Notes: generated from the letters alone by a model not told the origin. A DNA stretch of 64,000 bases from Niabella sp. (GCF_030150205.1 NZ_JASLGT010000018.1:8949-72948); one strand, 5' to 3'. Positions 39,331 to 49,009 are shown, numbered from the stretch's first letter. Numbers and translations: made by a program.

Positions 39331-42189
39331 TTAAGTATTTGATTCAACAATCCCCGGCAGGCGGGCTGCCATTACATCGAAATGCCGGCACCGGCCCCAC
39401 AAGGTTTTATTGCCGATTACATAAAAACGCTTTCGTGCTCTTGTAAGGGCAACATTGAGCATATTTGGCTTTTGCGAGGCCCAGTCTCTTGCACCCTGAG
39501 AGGCCGGGTTACCGCCAAGAACCAAAAATACAATATCTGCTTCCTTACCCTGGAACCGGTGAATAGTACCACAATGAACGCCAGCCATTTGTTTGCATGC
39601 AGATGCACAGGCATTGGCAACCGATTTAAACGGAGAAATCACAAATAACTCGTTTGTATAACCGCTTTCTTTCAATGCGCTGATCTTTTCTTTTAAAAGA
39701 TCCAGTTCTTCCGTTAGTACATGTTTATTGACCGGTGTATGAACTGCAGTAACATGAAACCAGGCGGAAGGCCCTATATAACTGTCTGCTGCAAGATCTG
39801 CTGTTGCTTTTACCATTTGACCGGAATAAGCGATATTATTGGCGATGTCAAACATAGGATTATCACAACGACGGTGAGTTCTCAGGGGAAAACCGGTCCA
39901 TATATGCTCATCCGACTCGCCGGTTAACATATAGGTTCCTTTTTCCGAAACGCGGTCTGCCAGGATCTGAGCTGAGCTATTTGTTGGTGACCATACAGGG
40001 GCAACATCTGCTTGCTGCCTTAGTTTAAATATTAGCTTGGGAGGAATCGTAACCACGGGTTCTATTTGCAGCGGGTCTCCGACAATGATGCACCTTTTTG
40101 AGCGCCAGATCATACCGGCTGCCGATTGCGGAGTGGCCTGCCCGGCTTCATCCAGCAGCAACCACCCGATGCTTTCTTTTCCCATGCAAGCAAACAGACG
40201 GCTTACCGACGCCAGAGTGGTAGAAATAACAGGCACACATAGAAATAAAGTACCCCATAATGTTTGCGCAATGGAAGTTTGCACTATCGCCCGGCCTTCA
40301 ATCATTTCAAAGAACAGGCTCAGGTTATTTCTTATTTGCTTCGCATTGGCCAGGATACAGTGCTGATGCAGTTCCAGGCTTTTTAAGAAGATACGGCTCC
40401 GCAGGCGGTTGATTGTTTCAGATGCATAAGGCGTTCTAAGCTGTATATTTTCGAGTGGTTCATTGTAAAAAGCTTCATCAACAATATTGCAACACTCGAT
40501 CTTATATTGTGTTTGCAGCTCTTTTATCCGTTTAAAATACTGTCCGATGGTCTTGGTTATTTTTGCGAGCGTATCTTTTGAATTTGCTGCAGCAGCCCGG
40601 TTGCTGTTGAGTTCCGAACAAAGACGGTTTAGCTGTTTGGTCAACAGCGTTTTCTTATCGATGTGTTCCCGCAGTTGGTCCATACTGTGGCTATAATCGA
40701 GGCTCCATTTCTTATAAGCAGAAGTATTGAAGAGCTTGTGAAAAAATAAAAATGAGGGCCGTTGTTGTTTGATATGGGCCAGCATGTTTTTTGTAAGATC
40801 GATGAGATCATCCGTTTCGCTTAGCTGCTGTTTATATCTGTGCTCTTCGTTGCATAAGCTTGTAAATGCTGCTTCAAGTTTATAAAGATCATCAGCACAT
40901 TTGTCCTTTTGCAGTTTGTTATCCCGGATAACAGGGAACTGTTTATGAAGATAACCGGCCTCTTTTTTGAAGGTATTAAATTCGTCGGTTAACCGTTTCA
41001 ATTCCTTTTTTACATCGTTAAATTGCTGCCTGTGCATATCGGTTTGATCGTTGTCCGGATTTCGATACAAATCCCAAAGCATATCCTGAAAACCGGTAAT
41101 GCCTTTCTCTGCATCACTTAACCAGAATTTCCATTTAAAATTACTTCTGTTTTGTGCATTGCCCAGTGCGGCACTTAACAGGCCCCAACTTTCTCCTTCA
41201 ATCAGCCGTTGCGCAGATGCTGTAAAATAGGCTGCATCTTTAAATTCATTATAATCAATCTTACCGGTTGACGGCAGCGTTTTTGTAATGTTTTCAACGG
41301 CAGCATTGTTATTACTGGCTACTACAACTCCACTGTTATATGCAATGTTTGATTTTAAACCAAAATATCCGCTAAAGCCTTCTTCTTTTTCTATTTTGCT
41401 GAACCGGCTAAAAAGTGCATCCGGGCCAATCCGCATCAGTTCCAGTGCTCTTGTTACCACTACATCGGCAATGATATCCAATAGTAACGTTGTTTTACCG
41501 GTGCCTGGTGGGCCATTGATACCCATAATGCCGGACTTGTCTTTTAATCCCGAAATAGCCGAATTAACCGCTCCTGCTTGTGCGGTGTACAGGCCGTGCC
41601 CAATGGAAGCAGGCCATCTTCCCATTGGCATCAGTTCCGGGTCAACGGTTTTGCATAAAAGCGCCCGGTTGGCAACCAGGTCTTCACGGTGCTCCTGGCT
41701 GGCGGTTACACTCAGGTAGCGCCGCAAGGCTGTTCCATAATGTTCTCCTTTTGCAATCAGCAGATTCAGGTCGCTTAAATAGAAGCTGTTCAGAAAATTA
41801 ATATCAGGTTCAGCATCTTTAGGAACTTCCTGGGCAATGCAGTAAACCTCAATCGGCGTTTTGTTCCATCCTTTTGTAATGCGATCCAGGTAGTCGATTT
41901 CATGTTGCAGGAATTTCCAGGTAACGGCGGATCCTCTTCGTTCTGGTTGTTCATCAGCAGGTAGCGGTATGTTATAGCGAAGTTCGAACGCTGATTGTGC
42001 TTCCGTTAGTTTTTCGGGAAGAGTTGCGATCGATACAGCTTCCTTAATACAATGAATACCAAAAACAAAGGCAGCAGGGATATAGCTTTTGTGATCCGGC
42101 TGTCCGCTTTGATCTAAAAGCAATGCCGAAAGGCAGGTGTCGCCTGAAACCGGCTCCTCCCAATCCATCGGAATATCCTTTACATGCAA
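39331..42189 (-). CDS. Superfamily 1 helicase/ATPase (UPF1/Dna2-like), main part of a frameshifted gene
   Basis: The 952-residue open frame begins at TTG 42189, but this is only where the reading frame opens; the protein's true N-terminus lies further upstream in another frame (see 42190-42401). Helicase motifs: Walker A GPPGTGKTTLLLDI (~230), Walker B WLLLDEAGQATPQSA (~675), motif III GDPLQIEPV, and C-terminal IHRFQGKEADIVFLVLGGN with NVALTRARKRFYVIGN. A long charged, heptad-like insert (~390-560, e.g. DVKKELKRLTDEFNTFKKEA) is probably a coiled coil between the two core halves. Such proteins unwind RNA or DNA; several relatives occur in defence islands, but no partner gene is adjacent. Confidence 0.85.
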   Translation of the reverse strand: MHVKDIPMDWEEPVSGDTCLSALLLDQSGQPDHKSYIPAAFVFGIHCIKEAVSIATLPEKLTEAQSAFELRYNIPLPADEQPERRGSAVTWKFLQHEIDYLDRITKGWNKTPIEVYCIAQEVPKDAEPDINFLNSFYLSDLNLLIAKGEHYGTALRRYLSVTASQEHREDLVANRALLCKTVDPELMPMGRWPASIGHGLYTAQAGAVNSAISGLKDKSGIMGINGPPGTGKTTLLLDIIADVVVTRALELMRIGPDALFSRFSKIEKEEGFSGYFGLKSNIAYNSGVVVASNNNAAVENITKTLPSTGKIDYNEFKDAAYFTASAQRLIEGESWGLLSAALGNAQNRSNFKWKFWLSDAEKGITGFQDMLWDLYRNPDNDQTDMHRQQFNDVKKELKRLTDEFNTFKKEAGYLHKQFPVIRDNKLQKDKCADDLYKLEAAFTSLCNEEHRYKQQLSETDDLIDLTKNMLAHIKQQRPSFLFFHKLFNTSAYKKWSLDYSHSMDQLREHIDKKTLLTKQLNRLCSELNSNRAAAANSKDTLAKITKTIGQYFKRIKELQTQYKIECCNIVDEAFYNEPLENIQLRTPYASETINRLRSRIFLKSLELHQHCILANAKQIRNNLSLFFEMIEGRAIVQTSIAQTLWGTLFLCVPVISTTLASVSRLFACMGKESIGWLLLDEAGQATPQSAAGMIWRSKRCIIVGDPLQIEPVVTIPPKLIFKLRQQADVAPVWSPTNSSAQILADRVSEKGTYMLTGESDEHIWTGFPLRTHRRCDNPMFDIANNIAYSGQMVKATADLAADSYIGPSAWFHVTAVHTPVNKHVLTEELDLLKEKISALKESGYTNELFVISPFKSVANACASACKQMAGVHCGTIHRFQGKEADIVFLVLGGNPASQGARDWASQKPNMLNVALTRARKRFYVIGNKTLWGRCRHFDVMAARLPGIVESNT

Positions 42190-42401
42190 TAGCGTCTCAA
42201 TGGTCTCTGTTACCTCCTTTTTAGGGATTTTGCCAAAAAGCAGTGTATAGCGCCAGGTGTTTGCCTTGGGGTTACGGAGCGGTGCTTGATGTTGCCACGG
42301 AAAAAGAAAGTCGGGCTGAAGGGAAAACAGTCTGTATTAAAATCGGGCAGGTTGAATACTTCAACATCCCGCCAAAAATTCAAAATATCCTGTTGATTCA
42401 A
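42190..42401 (-). pseudogene. Frameshifted 5' end of the helicase gene
   Basis: Reading from TTG 42401 gives MNQQDILNFWRDVEVFNLPD and then runs out of the helicase frame. In the frame of the downstream helicase, the same DNA reads FPWQHQAPLRNPKANTWRYT then LLFGKIPKKEVTETIETLLH, joining directly to HVKDIPMDWEE. One extra base in the A-run at 42301-42305 (plus strand) would join both parts into one frame. This is either a real inactivating or programmed frameshift, or a homopolymer sequencing error. Confidence 0.75.
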
Positions 42402-42550
42402 TGATTATGATTTTTGCCGGTTGAGGAAAAACGCTGATCGAATATAGTAAATATTTCTTTAGTGAAGCTCGATGCCGAAAATGGTGATATCCAATAAACT
42501 AGAAATGAACTGACACGCGGTCATATGCATTAGGACACAAACTTTAATTT
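42402..42550. other. Intergenic part upstream of katG
   Basis: AT-rich spacer between the divergent helicase and katG genes, with no gene seen. The katG regulatory sites begin at 42551. Confidence 0.4.
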
Positions 42551-42565
42551 ATAGTTTTTATCTAT
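42551..42565 (+). promoter_or_regulatory. OxyR-like half operator upstream of katG
   Basis: ATAGTTTTTATCTAT fits the OxyR half-operator ATAGntnnnanCTAT at every fixed position. The second half expected 7 bp downstream is poorly conserved. The site centre is about 60 bp upstream of the predicted start. Confidence 0.5.
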
Positions 42566-42608
42566 TAAACCATAAAATTAATCAATTATATTTATGATTT
42601 AAATGTCA

Positions 42609-42616
42609 TAAGTTTG
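42609..42616 (+). promoter_or_regulatory. -7 promoter element of katG
   Basis: TAAGTTTG fits TAnnTTTG. The start would be near 42622, giving a ~58-nt leader. The -33 element is not obvious, which fits a promoter that depends on an activator such as OxyR. Confidence 0.5.
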
Positions 42617-42680
42617 TTTAGATGTTTGCAGGCCCCGGTGCTGCAAAGATAAAATCCGTCAACAGCAAAAAACTTATAAA

Positions 42681-44960
42681 ATGGAAAAGGAATCGAACGA
42701 CATCAGTAAATGCCCGTTTCATAACGGTACCCTAAAACAAAATGTAGGCGGCGGGGGAACAAAAAACCGCGATTGGTGGCCGAATCAGCTAAGACTGAAT
42801 ATCCTGCGTCAGCATGCTGACCGGTCGAACCCCATGGATAAAGATTTCAATTATGCGGAAGCATTTAAAAGCCTCGACCTGGAGGCGGTTAAAAAAGACC
42901 TGCATGCACTGATGACGGATTCGCAGGACTGGTGGCCGGCCGATTTCGGGCACTACGGAGGATTGTTTATCCGTATGGCCTGGCATAGCGCGGGCACCTA
43001 TCGCGTAGGCGATGGGCGCGGCGGAGCGGGAACGGGGCAGCAGCGTTTTGCGCCGCTGAACAGCTGGCCCGATAATGTAAGCCTGGACAAAGCCCGCAGG
43101 CTGCTCTGGCCCATCAAACAAAAATATGGTAACAAAATTTCATGGGCCGATTTGCTGGTGCTTACCGGTAATGTGGCGCTGGAATCGATGGGCTTTAAAA
43201 CATTTGGTTTTGCCGGCGGACGTGAAGATGTTTGGGAGCCGGATGAAGATGTGTATTGGGGCTCAGAAACCACCTGGCTGGGTGGCGATATCCGCTATGC
43301 ACACGATGGATCAGAAGGGGTTGAAAAAAGCGGCGGCGTGGTGGTAACGGATAATGATGCCGACGGGCAGATCCACTCCCGCAACCTGGAAAATCCGCTG
43401 GCAGCCGTACAGATGGGATTGATTTATGTAAACCCGGAAGGACCTGATGGGAATCCGGATCCGATTGCTGCAGCAAAAGATATTCGTGATACCTTCGGAC
43501 GTATGGCCATGGATGACGAAGAAACCGTGGCCCTGATTGCCGGCGGACATACGTTTGGTAAAACCCATGGTGCGGCTCCGGCCACCCATGTAGGAAAAGA
43601 ACCGGAAGGTGCCGGTATCGAAGCACAGGGACTGGGTTGGAACAATAGCTTTGGAAAAGGAGTGGGGGCTGATGCCATCACCAGCGGACTGGAAGTAACC
43701 TGGTCGCAAACGCCCACACAGTGGAGCAATAACTTTTTTGAAAACCTCTTTGGCCATGAGTGGGAGTTGACAAAAAGCCCGGCGGGTGCACATCAATGGG
43801 TAGCAAAGGATGGGGAAGCGGTGATCCCGGATGCATTTGATGCCGCTAAAAAGCATAAGCCCACCATGCTGACGACAGATCTCTCGCTGCGTTTTGATCC
43901 CATCTACGGAAAAATATCAAGAAAATTTCTTGAAAATCCGGATGCTTTTGCAGACGCCTTTGCCCGTGCCTGGTTTAAGCTTACGCATCGCGATATGGGC
44001 CCGCGCTCCCGATACCTTGGACCTGATGTTCCCGAAGAGGTACTGCTTTGGCAGGATCCGATCCCGGAAGTAGATCATGAACTGATCAATGACAGTGATA
44101 TAGAAGCGTTGAAATCAACAGTACTGGCCTCCGGGTTAAGCATTGCGGAACTGGTATCTACCGCCTGGGCTTCGGCGGCCACATTCCGCGGTGGCGATAA
44201 ACGCGGCGGGGCCAATGGTGCCCGCATCCGCCTGGCTCCTCAGCGGTACTGGCAGGTAAACAACCCGGTACAACTTCAAAAAGTGCTGGGCGTACTGGAA
44301 GGTATTCAGAACGATTTTAACGCCGCACAAACAGGAGGTAAAAAAGTATCCCTGGCGGATCTGATCGTGCTGGCGGGAGCTGCAGCCATTGAGAAGGCAG
44401 CAAAAGATGCCGGGCACACAATTAATGTGCCGGTAGCACCGGGCCGTATGGATGCTTCACAGGAACAAACAGATGTAGACTCGGTAGCCTTTTTAGAACC
44501 CGCAGCAGATGGTTTCCGTAATTACCGGAAAACGAAAACCGGAGTATCTACAGAAGCCTTGTTGGTAGACCGCGCACAACTGTTAACGCTTACCGCACCG
44601 GAGCTTACGGTACTAGTTGGTGGTATGCGGGTATTGGGTGCCAATTTCGATGGATCAGCCCATGGTGTTTTTACACAGCGCCCCGGACAGTTGACCAATG
44701 ATTTTTTTGTAAACCTGCTGGATATGCGCACTGCCTGGAAGGCTATCGGAGCAGACCAGGAATTGTACGAAGGAAGTGACCGTACTACAGGTGCTGTGAA
44801 GTGGACCGGAACCCGCGCCGATCTTGTATTTGGCTCCAATGCAGAATTGCGAGCGCTTGCGGAAGTTTATGCAAGCGCCGGTGGCGAGGGAAAATTTGTT
44901 AAGGATTTTGTGGCAGCCTGGAATAAGGTGATGAACCTGGACCGGTTCGACCTGGTTTAG
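42681..44960 (+). CDS. katG: Bifunctional catalase-peroxidase
   Basis: The 759-residue heme enzyme removes hydrogen peroxide. The distal site R98, W101, H102 (IRMAWHSAG), the Tyr and Met of the Met-Tyr-Trp crosslink (Y249 in MGLIYVNPEGP, M275 in FGRMAMDDEE) and the proximal H290 (AGGHTFGKTHG) are all present, so it should have full catalase activity. The C-terminal half is the degenerate second peroxidase domain. Neighbours are unrelated. An OxyR-like site and a TAnnTTTG element lie upstream, and a strong terminator follows. Confidence 0.97.
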   Translation: MEKESNDISKCPFHNGTLKQNVGGGGTKNRDWWPNQLRLNILRQHADRSNPMDKDFNYAEAFKSLDLEAVKKDLHALMTDSQDWWPADFGHYGGLFIRMAWHSAGTYRVGDGRGGAGTGQQRFAPLNSWPDNVSLDKARRLLWPIKQKYGNKISWADLLVLTGNVALESMGFKTFGFAGGREDVWEPDEDVYWGSETTWLGGDIRYAHDGSEGVEKSGGVVVTDNDADGQIHSRNLENPLAAVQMGLIYVNPEGPDGNPDPIAAAKDIRDTFGRMAMDDEETVALIAGGHTFGKTHGAAPATHVGKEPEGAGIEAQGLGWNNSFGKGVGADAITSGLEVTWSQTPTQWSNNFFENLFGHEWELTKSPAGAHQWVAKDGEAVIPDAFDAAKKHKPTMLTTDLSLRFDPIYGKISRKFLENPDAFADAFARAWFKLTHRDMGPRSRYLGPDVPEEVLLWQDPIPEVDHELINDSDIEALKSTVLASGLSIAELVSTAWASAATFRGGDKRGGANGARIRLAPQRYWQVNNPVQLQKVLGVLEGIQNDFNAAQTGGKKVSLADLIVLAGAAAIEKAAKDAGHTINVPVAPGRMDASQEQTDVDSVAFLEPAADGFRNYRKTKTGVSTEALLVDRAQLLTLTAPELTVLVGGMRVLGANFDGSAHGVFTQRPGQLTNDFFVNLLDMRTAWKAIGADQELYEGSDRTTGAVKWTGTRADLVFGSNAELRALAEVYASAGGEGKFVKDFVAAWNKVMNLDRFDLV

Positions 44961-44989
44961 GGCATGCCCGCATTAATAATGGCATTTAG

Positions 44990-45023
44990 AAAAAGCAGTC
45001 TGGAAACAGGCTGCTTTTTCTTT
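44990..45023 (+). terminator. Intrinsic terminator of katG
   Basis: AAAAAGCAGTCTG (44990-45002), loop GAAA, CAGGCTGCTTTTT (45007-45019), with one G-U wobble and further T. Confidence 0.9.
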
Positions 45024-45239
45024 TGACCCGGTATCTGAAGCCGGCTTCGCTGATATGGACCCTATTGCCAGGGGGCAATTACTGCAGGAGTTACGCTATT
45101 TGTTGGATTGTATTAGCGAATCTTTAATTATTTTTATTAAATGAATGTTCAATCAATTTAATTGATACCTTACCGCATCAATAATAATTGCTTTGTATGT
45201 ATTGAATTTTTAAGATCTGGTTAAATAAAAAAATGTGAA
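45024..45239. other. Leader region of the polysaccharide locus
   Basis: AT-rich 216 bp between the katG terminator and the GTG start of the first locus gene. It must hold the promoter. No exact TAnnTTTG was found (ATTGCTTTG at about 45188 is close), and no operator repeat was seen. Confidence 0.4.
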
Positions 45240-47261
45240 GTGAGATATCTGTTAATTGTAGGACTGCATTTCCTGTTTATAGCGGCAACATTTGCCCAAT
45301 CTGCAGATAACAGGGCGCTGCATCTCGATGGCAAGGATAACAATGTGCGAACGGGAATGCCCATTATCAAATGTCCCTGGACCCTTGAGGCCTGGATTAA
45401 GGGCAATGATACATCCTGGAAGGAAACGGAGGTTGTTTTTGGAGGGGGAGAATACAGCAAACTGAGTACCACGGACGAATTGCCGCTGGTGATAAAAAAC
45501 GGCCGGCTGCATAATGCCCGGGCCTGGCTCTGGTCACCCCGGGTGCTGGATGACCGGTGGCATCACGTGGCGCTGAGTTGTGACGGAGCCGTTACCCGCC
45601 TGTATCTTGACGGGATGCTGGCGGATAGTAAGCCGGTTGCCTTTGCCATACTGCCGGGTGCATTGGGCGTGCAGGAATCGGCTGAAACGGTATTTGGCGG
45701 ATTGATGGATGAAGTGCGCATCTGGCGTATGGCGCTGTCTGCACCCACTTTACGTGCCTGGATGAACCGTCCGCTGGCACCGGCGCATCCAGGCTTTAAA
45801 ACACTCACGGGGTATTATACATTTGATGACGCGATGGACGAGATGGTGGTGAACTGGGTGGGGAAGGGTGACCAGGCTTATCACCTGCGCAATGGCCGTA
45901 TCCGTTATAAAAGCAATGCGCCGTTGGCATACACCGTGGCAACGGACATTCCAGGATTTATCAGACCGCAGCGGCAACAACTTTTTAATGCCGTGGTGGT
46001 GGGGAGCGAATGGGATGCAGATGCCGGAACAAAAGGGGATCCGGTCCTCAAGTTACGCATTGCAGTAACCGGTACTACATCCCCGCTGGTGCTGAATGAG
46101 CTAACACTTGATCTTTCAAAGGTAACGGCACTTTCAGATATTGAACGTGTGCATGTATATTATGCCGGTAAAACTCCTTCCTCCGGGATCCGGGAAGAAT
46201 TATTCGGAAACGGAAGGTATCCCCAGCGGAAAATGCGGTTTGCCGGCCAGTCATTCAAACTGACACCGGGCATCAATTATTTTTTAATTACAGCTGATAT
46301 TGCGGAAAAGGCAGGGATCGGGAATCTTTTGGAAATGGGTATCCCTGCTTTCCGGTTAAATCAGCAGCTGCATATACCCGAAATGGCTTTGCAGCCGGTG
46401 GTAAAAAGGATCACAGCCAGCAGCAACACCGATCCGGGTATTGTAAAAGTACTGCAATGGAATATCTGGCATGGTGGTGTGCATCTAGGCAACAATGGCG
46501 TAAACAAAGTAACCGGTCTGATCAGGGCAACGCATGCGGATGTCATTACCATGCAGGAAGCTTACGGATCGCAGCAGCGGATTGCAGATTCCCTGGGTTA
46601 CCATCTGAACACGCCATCTCCAAGGGATAACCTGGCCTTGTTCAGCCGTTATCCTTTAACGGGGATTGCTACAAATTACAAAGCCTTTAACTCAAACCCG
46701 GTGATCATCAACTTGCCGGGGGACCGGCGGTTACTGGTAAATGCGTGCTGGCTCCGGTATGCATACCGTCCTGAGTATACTTCTGTTTACCAGGAACCGG
46801 GTCAGGATACGGAGGCATGGATCAGGGAGGATTCGCTGCTGGGACTTGCAGACGCCCGCGCTGTTATAGAAAAAGATACAAGACCTTATCTGGATGATAC
46901 GCTGCCCGCAATTATTGGCGGCGATTTCAATTCCTGCAGTCATCTTGACTGGACGAAAGCCGCAGCACCGCTGCATTTTGGTTATGGACCGGTTGCTTTT
47001 CCCATTTCCCGATACATGCTTGCACAGGGATATAAAGATAGTTTCCGCGAAATGAACCCTGATGAAGTGGCCAGACCGGAAGGTACCTGGGCCGTAATTT
47101 ACGGACATCTGCAACATTGCCGGATCGACTTTTTGTATTATAAAGGGCGGAATATAAAAGCGGTTGCCTCAAAGATTATTAAAACAGCGCCGGAGATTGA
47201 TGATGTATGGCCCTCGGATCATGCAGCGGTACTGACCACTTTCAGACTGGCTGCCTTTTGA
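45240..47261 (+). CDS. Secreted LamG / BNR-associated / endonuclease-exonuclease-phosphatase protein
   Basis: The 673-residue protein starts at GTG 45240, giving a signal peptide (MRYLLIVGLHFLFIAATFAQ). Order: LamG-like concanavalin fold (~22-215, LHLDGKDNNVRTG, TLEAWIKGND, DDRWHHVALSCDG, MDEVRIWRMALS); a beta domain like the N-terminal module of BNR sialidases (~245-390, VLKLRIAVTGTTSPLVLNEL); and an EEP catalytic domain (~405-670) with QWNIWHGG, ITMQEAYG, GGDFNSCSH, CRIDFLYYKG and the catalytic WPSDHAAVL. EEP enzymes cleave phosphodiesters (nucleic acids, sphingomyelin, inositol phosphates). Its place at the head of a sugar-degradation locus suggests a phosphodiester in the glycan or its lipid/peptide anchor. 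Confidence 0.85.
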   Translation: MRYLLIVGLHFLFIAATFAQSADNRALHLDGKDNNVRTGMPIIKCPWTLEAWIKGNDTSWKETEVVFGGGEYSKLSTTDELPLVIKNGRLHNARAWLWSPRVLDDRWHHVALSCDGAVTRLYLDGMLADSKPVAFAILPGALGVQESAETVFGGLMDEVRIWRMALSAPTLRAWMNRPLAPAHPGFKTLTGYYTFDDAMDEMVVNWVGKGDQAYHLRNGRIRYKSNAPLAYTVATDIPGFIRPQRQQLFNAVVVGSEWDADAGTKGDPVLKLRIAVTGTTSPLVLNELTLDLSKVTALSDIERVHVYYAGKTPSSGIREELFGNGRYPQRKMRFAGQSFKLTPGINYFLITADIAEKAGIGNLLEMGIPAFRLNQQLHIPEMALQPVVKRITASSNTDPGIVKVLQWNIWHGGVHLGNNGVNKVTGLIRATHADVITMQEAYGSQQRIADSLGYHLNTPSPRDNLALFSRYPLTGIATNYKAFNSNPVIINLPGDRRLLVNACWLRYAYRPEYTSVYQEPGQDTEAWIREDSLLGLADARAVIEKDTRPYLDDTLPAIIGGDFNSCSHLDWTKAAAPLHFGYGPVAFPISRYMLAQGYKDSFREMNPDEVARPEGTWAVIYGHLQHCRIDFLYYKGRNIKAVASKIIKTAPEIDDVWPSDHAAVLTTFRLAAF

Positions 47262-47500
47262 TGCATCATGTAAACGATAAAAAGAATTCCCCCTTTTCAG
47301 GAAAATCATCGGCTTTAAACGATGTGGTTGCTTCAGGTACTTGGAAGTATTTAGTATTGAATTTCATGTGGTTATGTAGCGGGCATAAGAGGATTTTCGC
47401 GAAATCGTTTTCGGCAACGATTGCGTAGATATTGTAGGCTGAATAAGGATTTCAATTGGCGAAAAGCGCTACATTAGCGACAATCAGTAATTGAAGTTGC
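47262..47500. other. Gap between the EEP gene and the first sulfatase
   Basis: 239 bp without a gene. It may hold a secondary promoter. No terminator and no exact TAnnTTTG were recognised. Confidence 0.35.
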
Positions 47501-49009
47501 TTGTTTTTAAGGTTAACATATTTGCTTATTCTGTTCGCTGCTTTGCATGTTGGGCCATGTTACGCTCAAAAGGCAATGAAGCAGCCGAATATCCTGTTTG
47601 TAATCGCTGATGACCAGTCTTACCCGCATGCATCTGCTTATGGCAGTAACATGGTTCGTACGCCTGCGTTTGACCGTGTGGCACGGAAAGGAGCATTGTT
47701 TACAAACGCATATGTAACCTCGCCGGGCTGTAGTCCCTCAAGGGCCAGTATTCTTACCGGGTTATATCCCTGGCAGCTTGAAGAAGCCGGTTCACATGCC
47801 AGCTCTTTTTCATCCAAATACCAGTGTTTCCCGGATATACTAAAAAACGCGGGCTATCATATCGGTTATACAGGTAAGGGATGGGGACCGGGCAACTGGG
47901 AGGTTTCGGGTCGTAAACACAATCCGGCAGGTCCGGAATATAATACCCAGGTATTAGAACCTCCATATAGCGGGCTGTCAAGGATCGATTATACAGCAAA
48001 TTTTAAACAGTTTCTGAAAGAGCGGAAACCGGGACAGCCCTTTTATTTCTGGATGGGCACCCATGAGCCACACCGCCCCTTTGAGAATGCTGCCTGGGTA
48101 AAACAGGGCTATACAATGGACCAGGCGCAGGTTCCGGGTTTTCTTCCCAACAGGGATAGCATTAAAAGTGACCTGCTGGATTATGCTACAGAAATTTCCT
48201 GGTTTGATGCACATCTGGCAAAATGCATCAATGAACTGGAACGGATCGGTGAACTGGAAAATACCATCATCATCGTTACGGCAGATAACGGAATGTCTTT
48301 TCCATATGCTAAAGCCAATTGTACAGATGCAGGTATTCATGTACCCCTTGCTATTTGCTGGGGTAACAAAGTAAGATCCAACCAGGTGATTAAAACACTG
48401 GTGAGCTCGATCGATTTTGCGCCTACAATCCTTGCCGCCACCGGATTAAAGGCGCAGGCATCATTGAGCGGACAAAGCCTGTTACCCCTTATAACCGGCA
48501 AACCCGGAGCATATACTGCAGCGGCAACATATGCGGGGCGCGAACGGCATTCCTTTTCCCGGTATGATAATATGGGGTATCCTATGCGCAGTGTTCGATG
48601 GAAAGACCTGCTGCTGATCCATAATTTTCATCCGGAACGATGGCCTGCAGGAGATCCGGAAGAGCTTGTCAAAGGCGGTGGTTTAAAGACGGCTTATTAC
48701 GACATCGATGATGCGCCGTCGAAGCAGTACCTGGTCGATCATAAGGACGACCCGGAAATCGCCGCATATCTGAAATGGTCCGTTGGTAAGCGGCCGGAAT
48801 ACGAATTATATGATCTGAGTAAAGACGTAAGTTGTTTACACAATGTGGCCGAAAATAAAACGTACGCGAATGTGCTGGCAACCATGAAACAATTGCTGAA
48901 GAATAAGCTGGTGGCCACAAAGGATACAAGGATCGGCAATGACCCGGAAATATGGGAAACCTATCCCCGGCTTGAGGGGAAGATGCGCAATTTTCCCCGG
49001 GAAAAATAG
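47501..49009 (+). CDS. Secreted sulfatase (heparan N-sulfatase-like)
   Basis: The 502-residue protein begins at TTG 47501; a stop (TGA 47492) lies just upstream in frame, so no other start is possible. A signal peptide is visible (MFLRLTYLLILFAALHVG then PCYAQ). Metal ligands D37-D38 (FVIADDQSY) precede the formylglycine motif C77-SPSRASILTG; later come IVTADNGMSFPYAK and GMSFP-type substrate-site elements. C77 must be converted to formylglycine for activity; a maturase is not in the window. It removes sulfate from a sulfated sugar, linkage unknown. Two more sulfatases follow. Confidence 0.9.
   Translation: MFLRLTYLLILFAALHVGPCYAQKAMKQPNILFVIADDQSYPHASAYGSNMVRTPAFDRVARKGALFTNAYVTSPGCSPSRASILTGLYPWQLEEAGSHASSFSSKYQCFPDILKNAGYHIGYTGKGWGPGNWEVSGRKHNPAGPEYNTQVLEPPYSGLSRIDYTANFKQFLKERKPGQPFYFWMGTHEPHRPFENAAWVKQGYTMDQAQVPGFLPNRDSIKSDLLDYATEISWFDAHLAKCINELERIGELENTIIIVTADNGMSFPYAKANCTDAGIHVPLAICWGNKVRSNQVIKTLVSSIDFAPTILAATGLKAQASLSGQSLLPLITGKPGAYTAAATYAGRERHSFSRYDNMGYPMRSVRWKDLLLIHNFHPERWPAGDPEELVKGGGLKTAYYDIDDAPSKQYLVDHKDDPEIAAYLKWSVGKRPEYELYDLSKDVSCLHNVAENKTYANVLATMKQLLKNKLVATKDTRIGNDPEIWETYPRLEGKMRNFPREK

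Noticed and set aside
43311..43856. 181-codon frame on the minus strand
   Set aside because: Shadow of katG.
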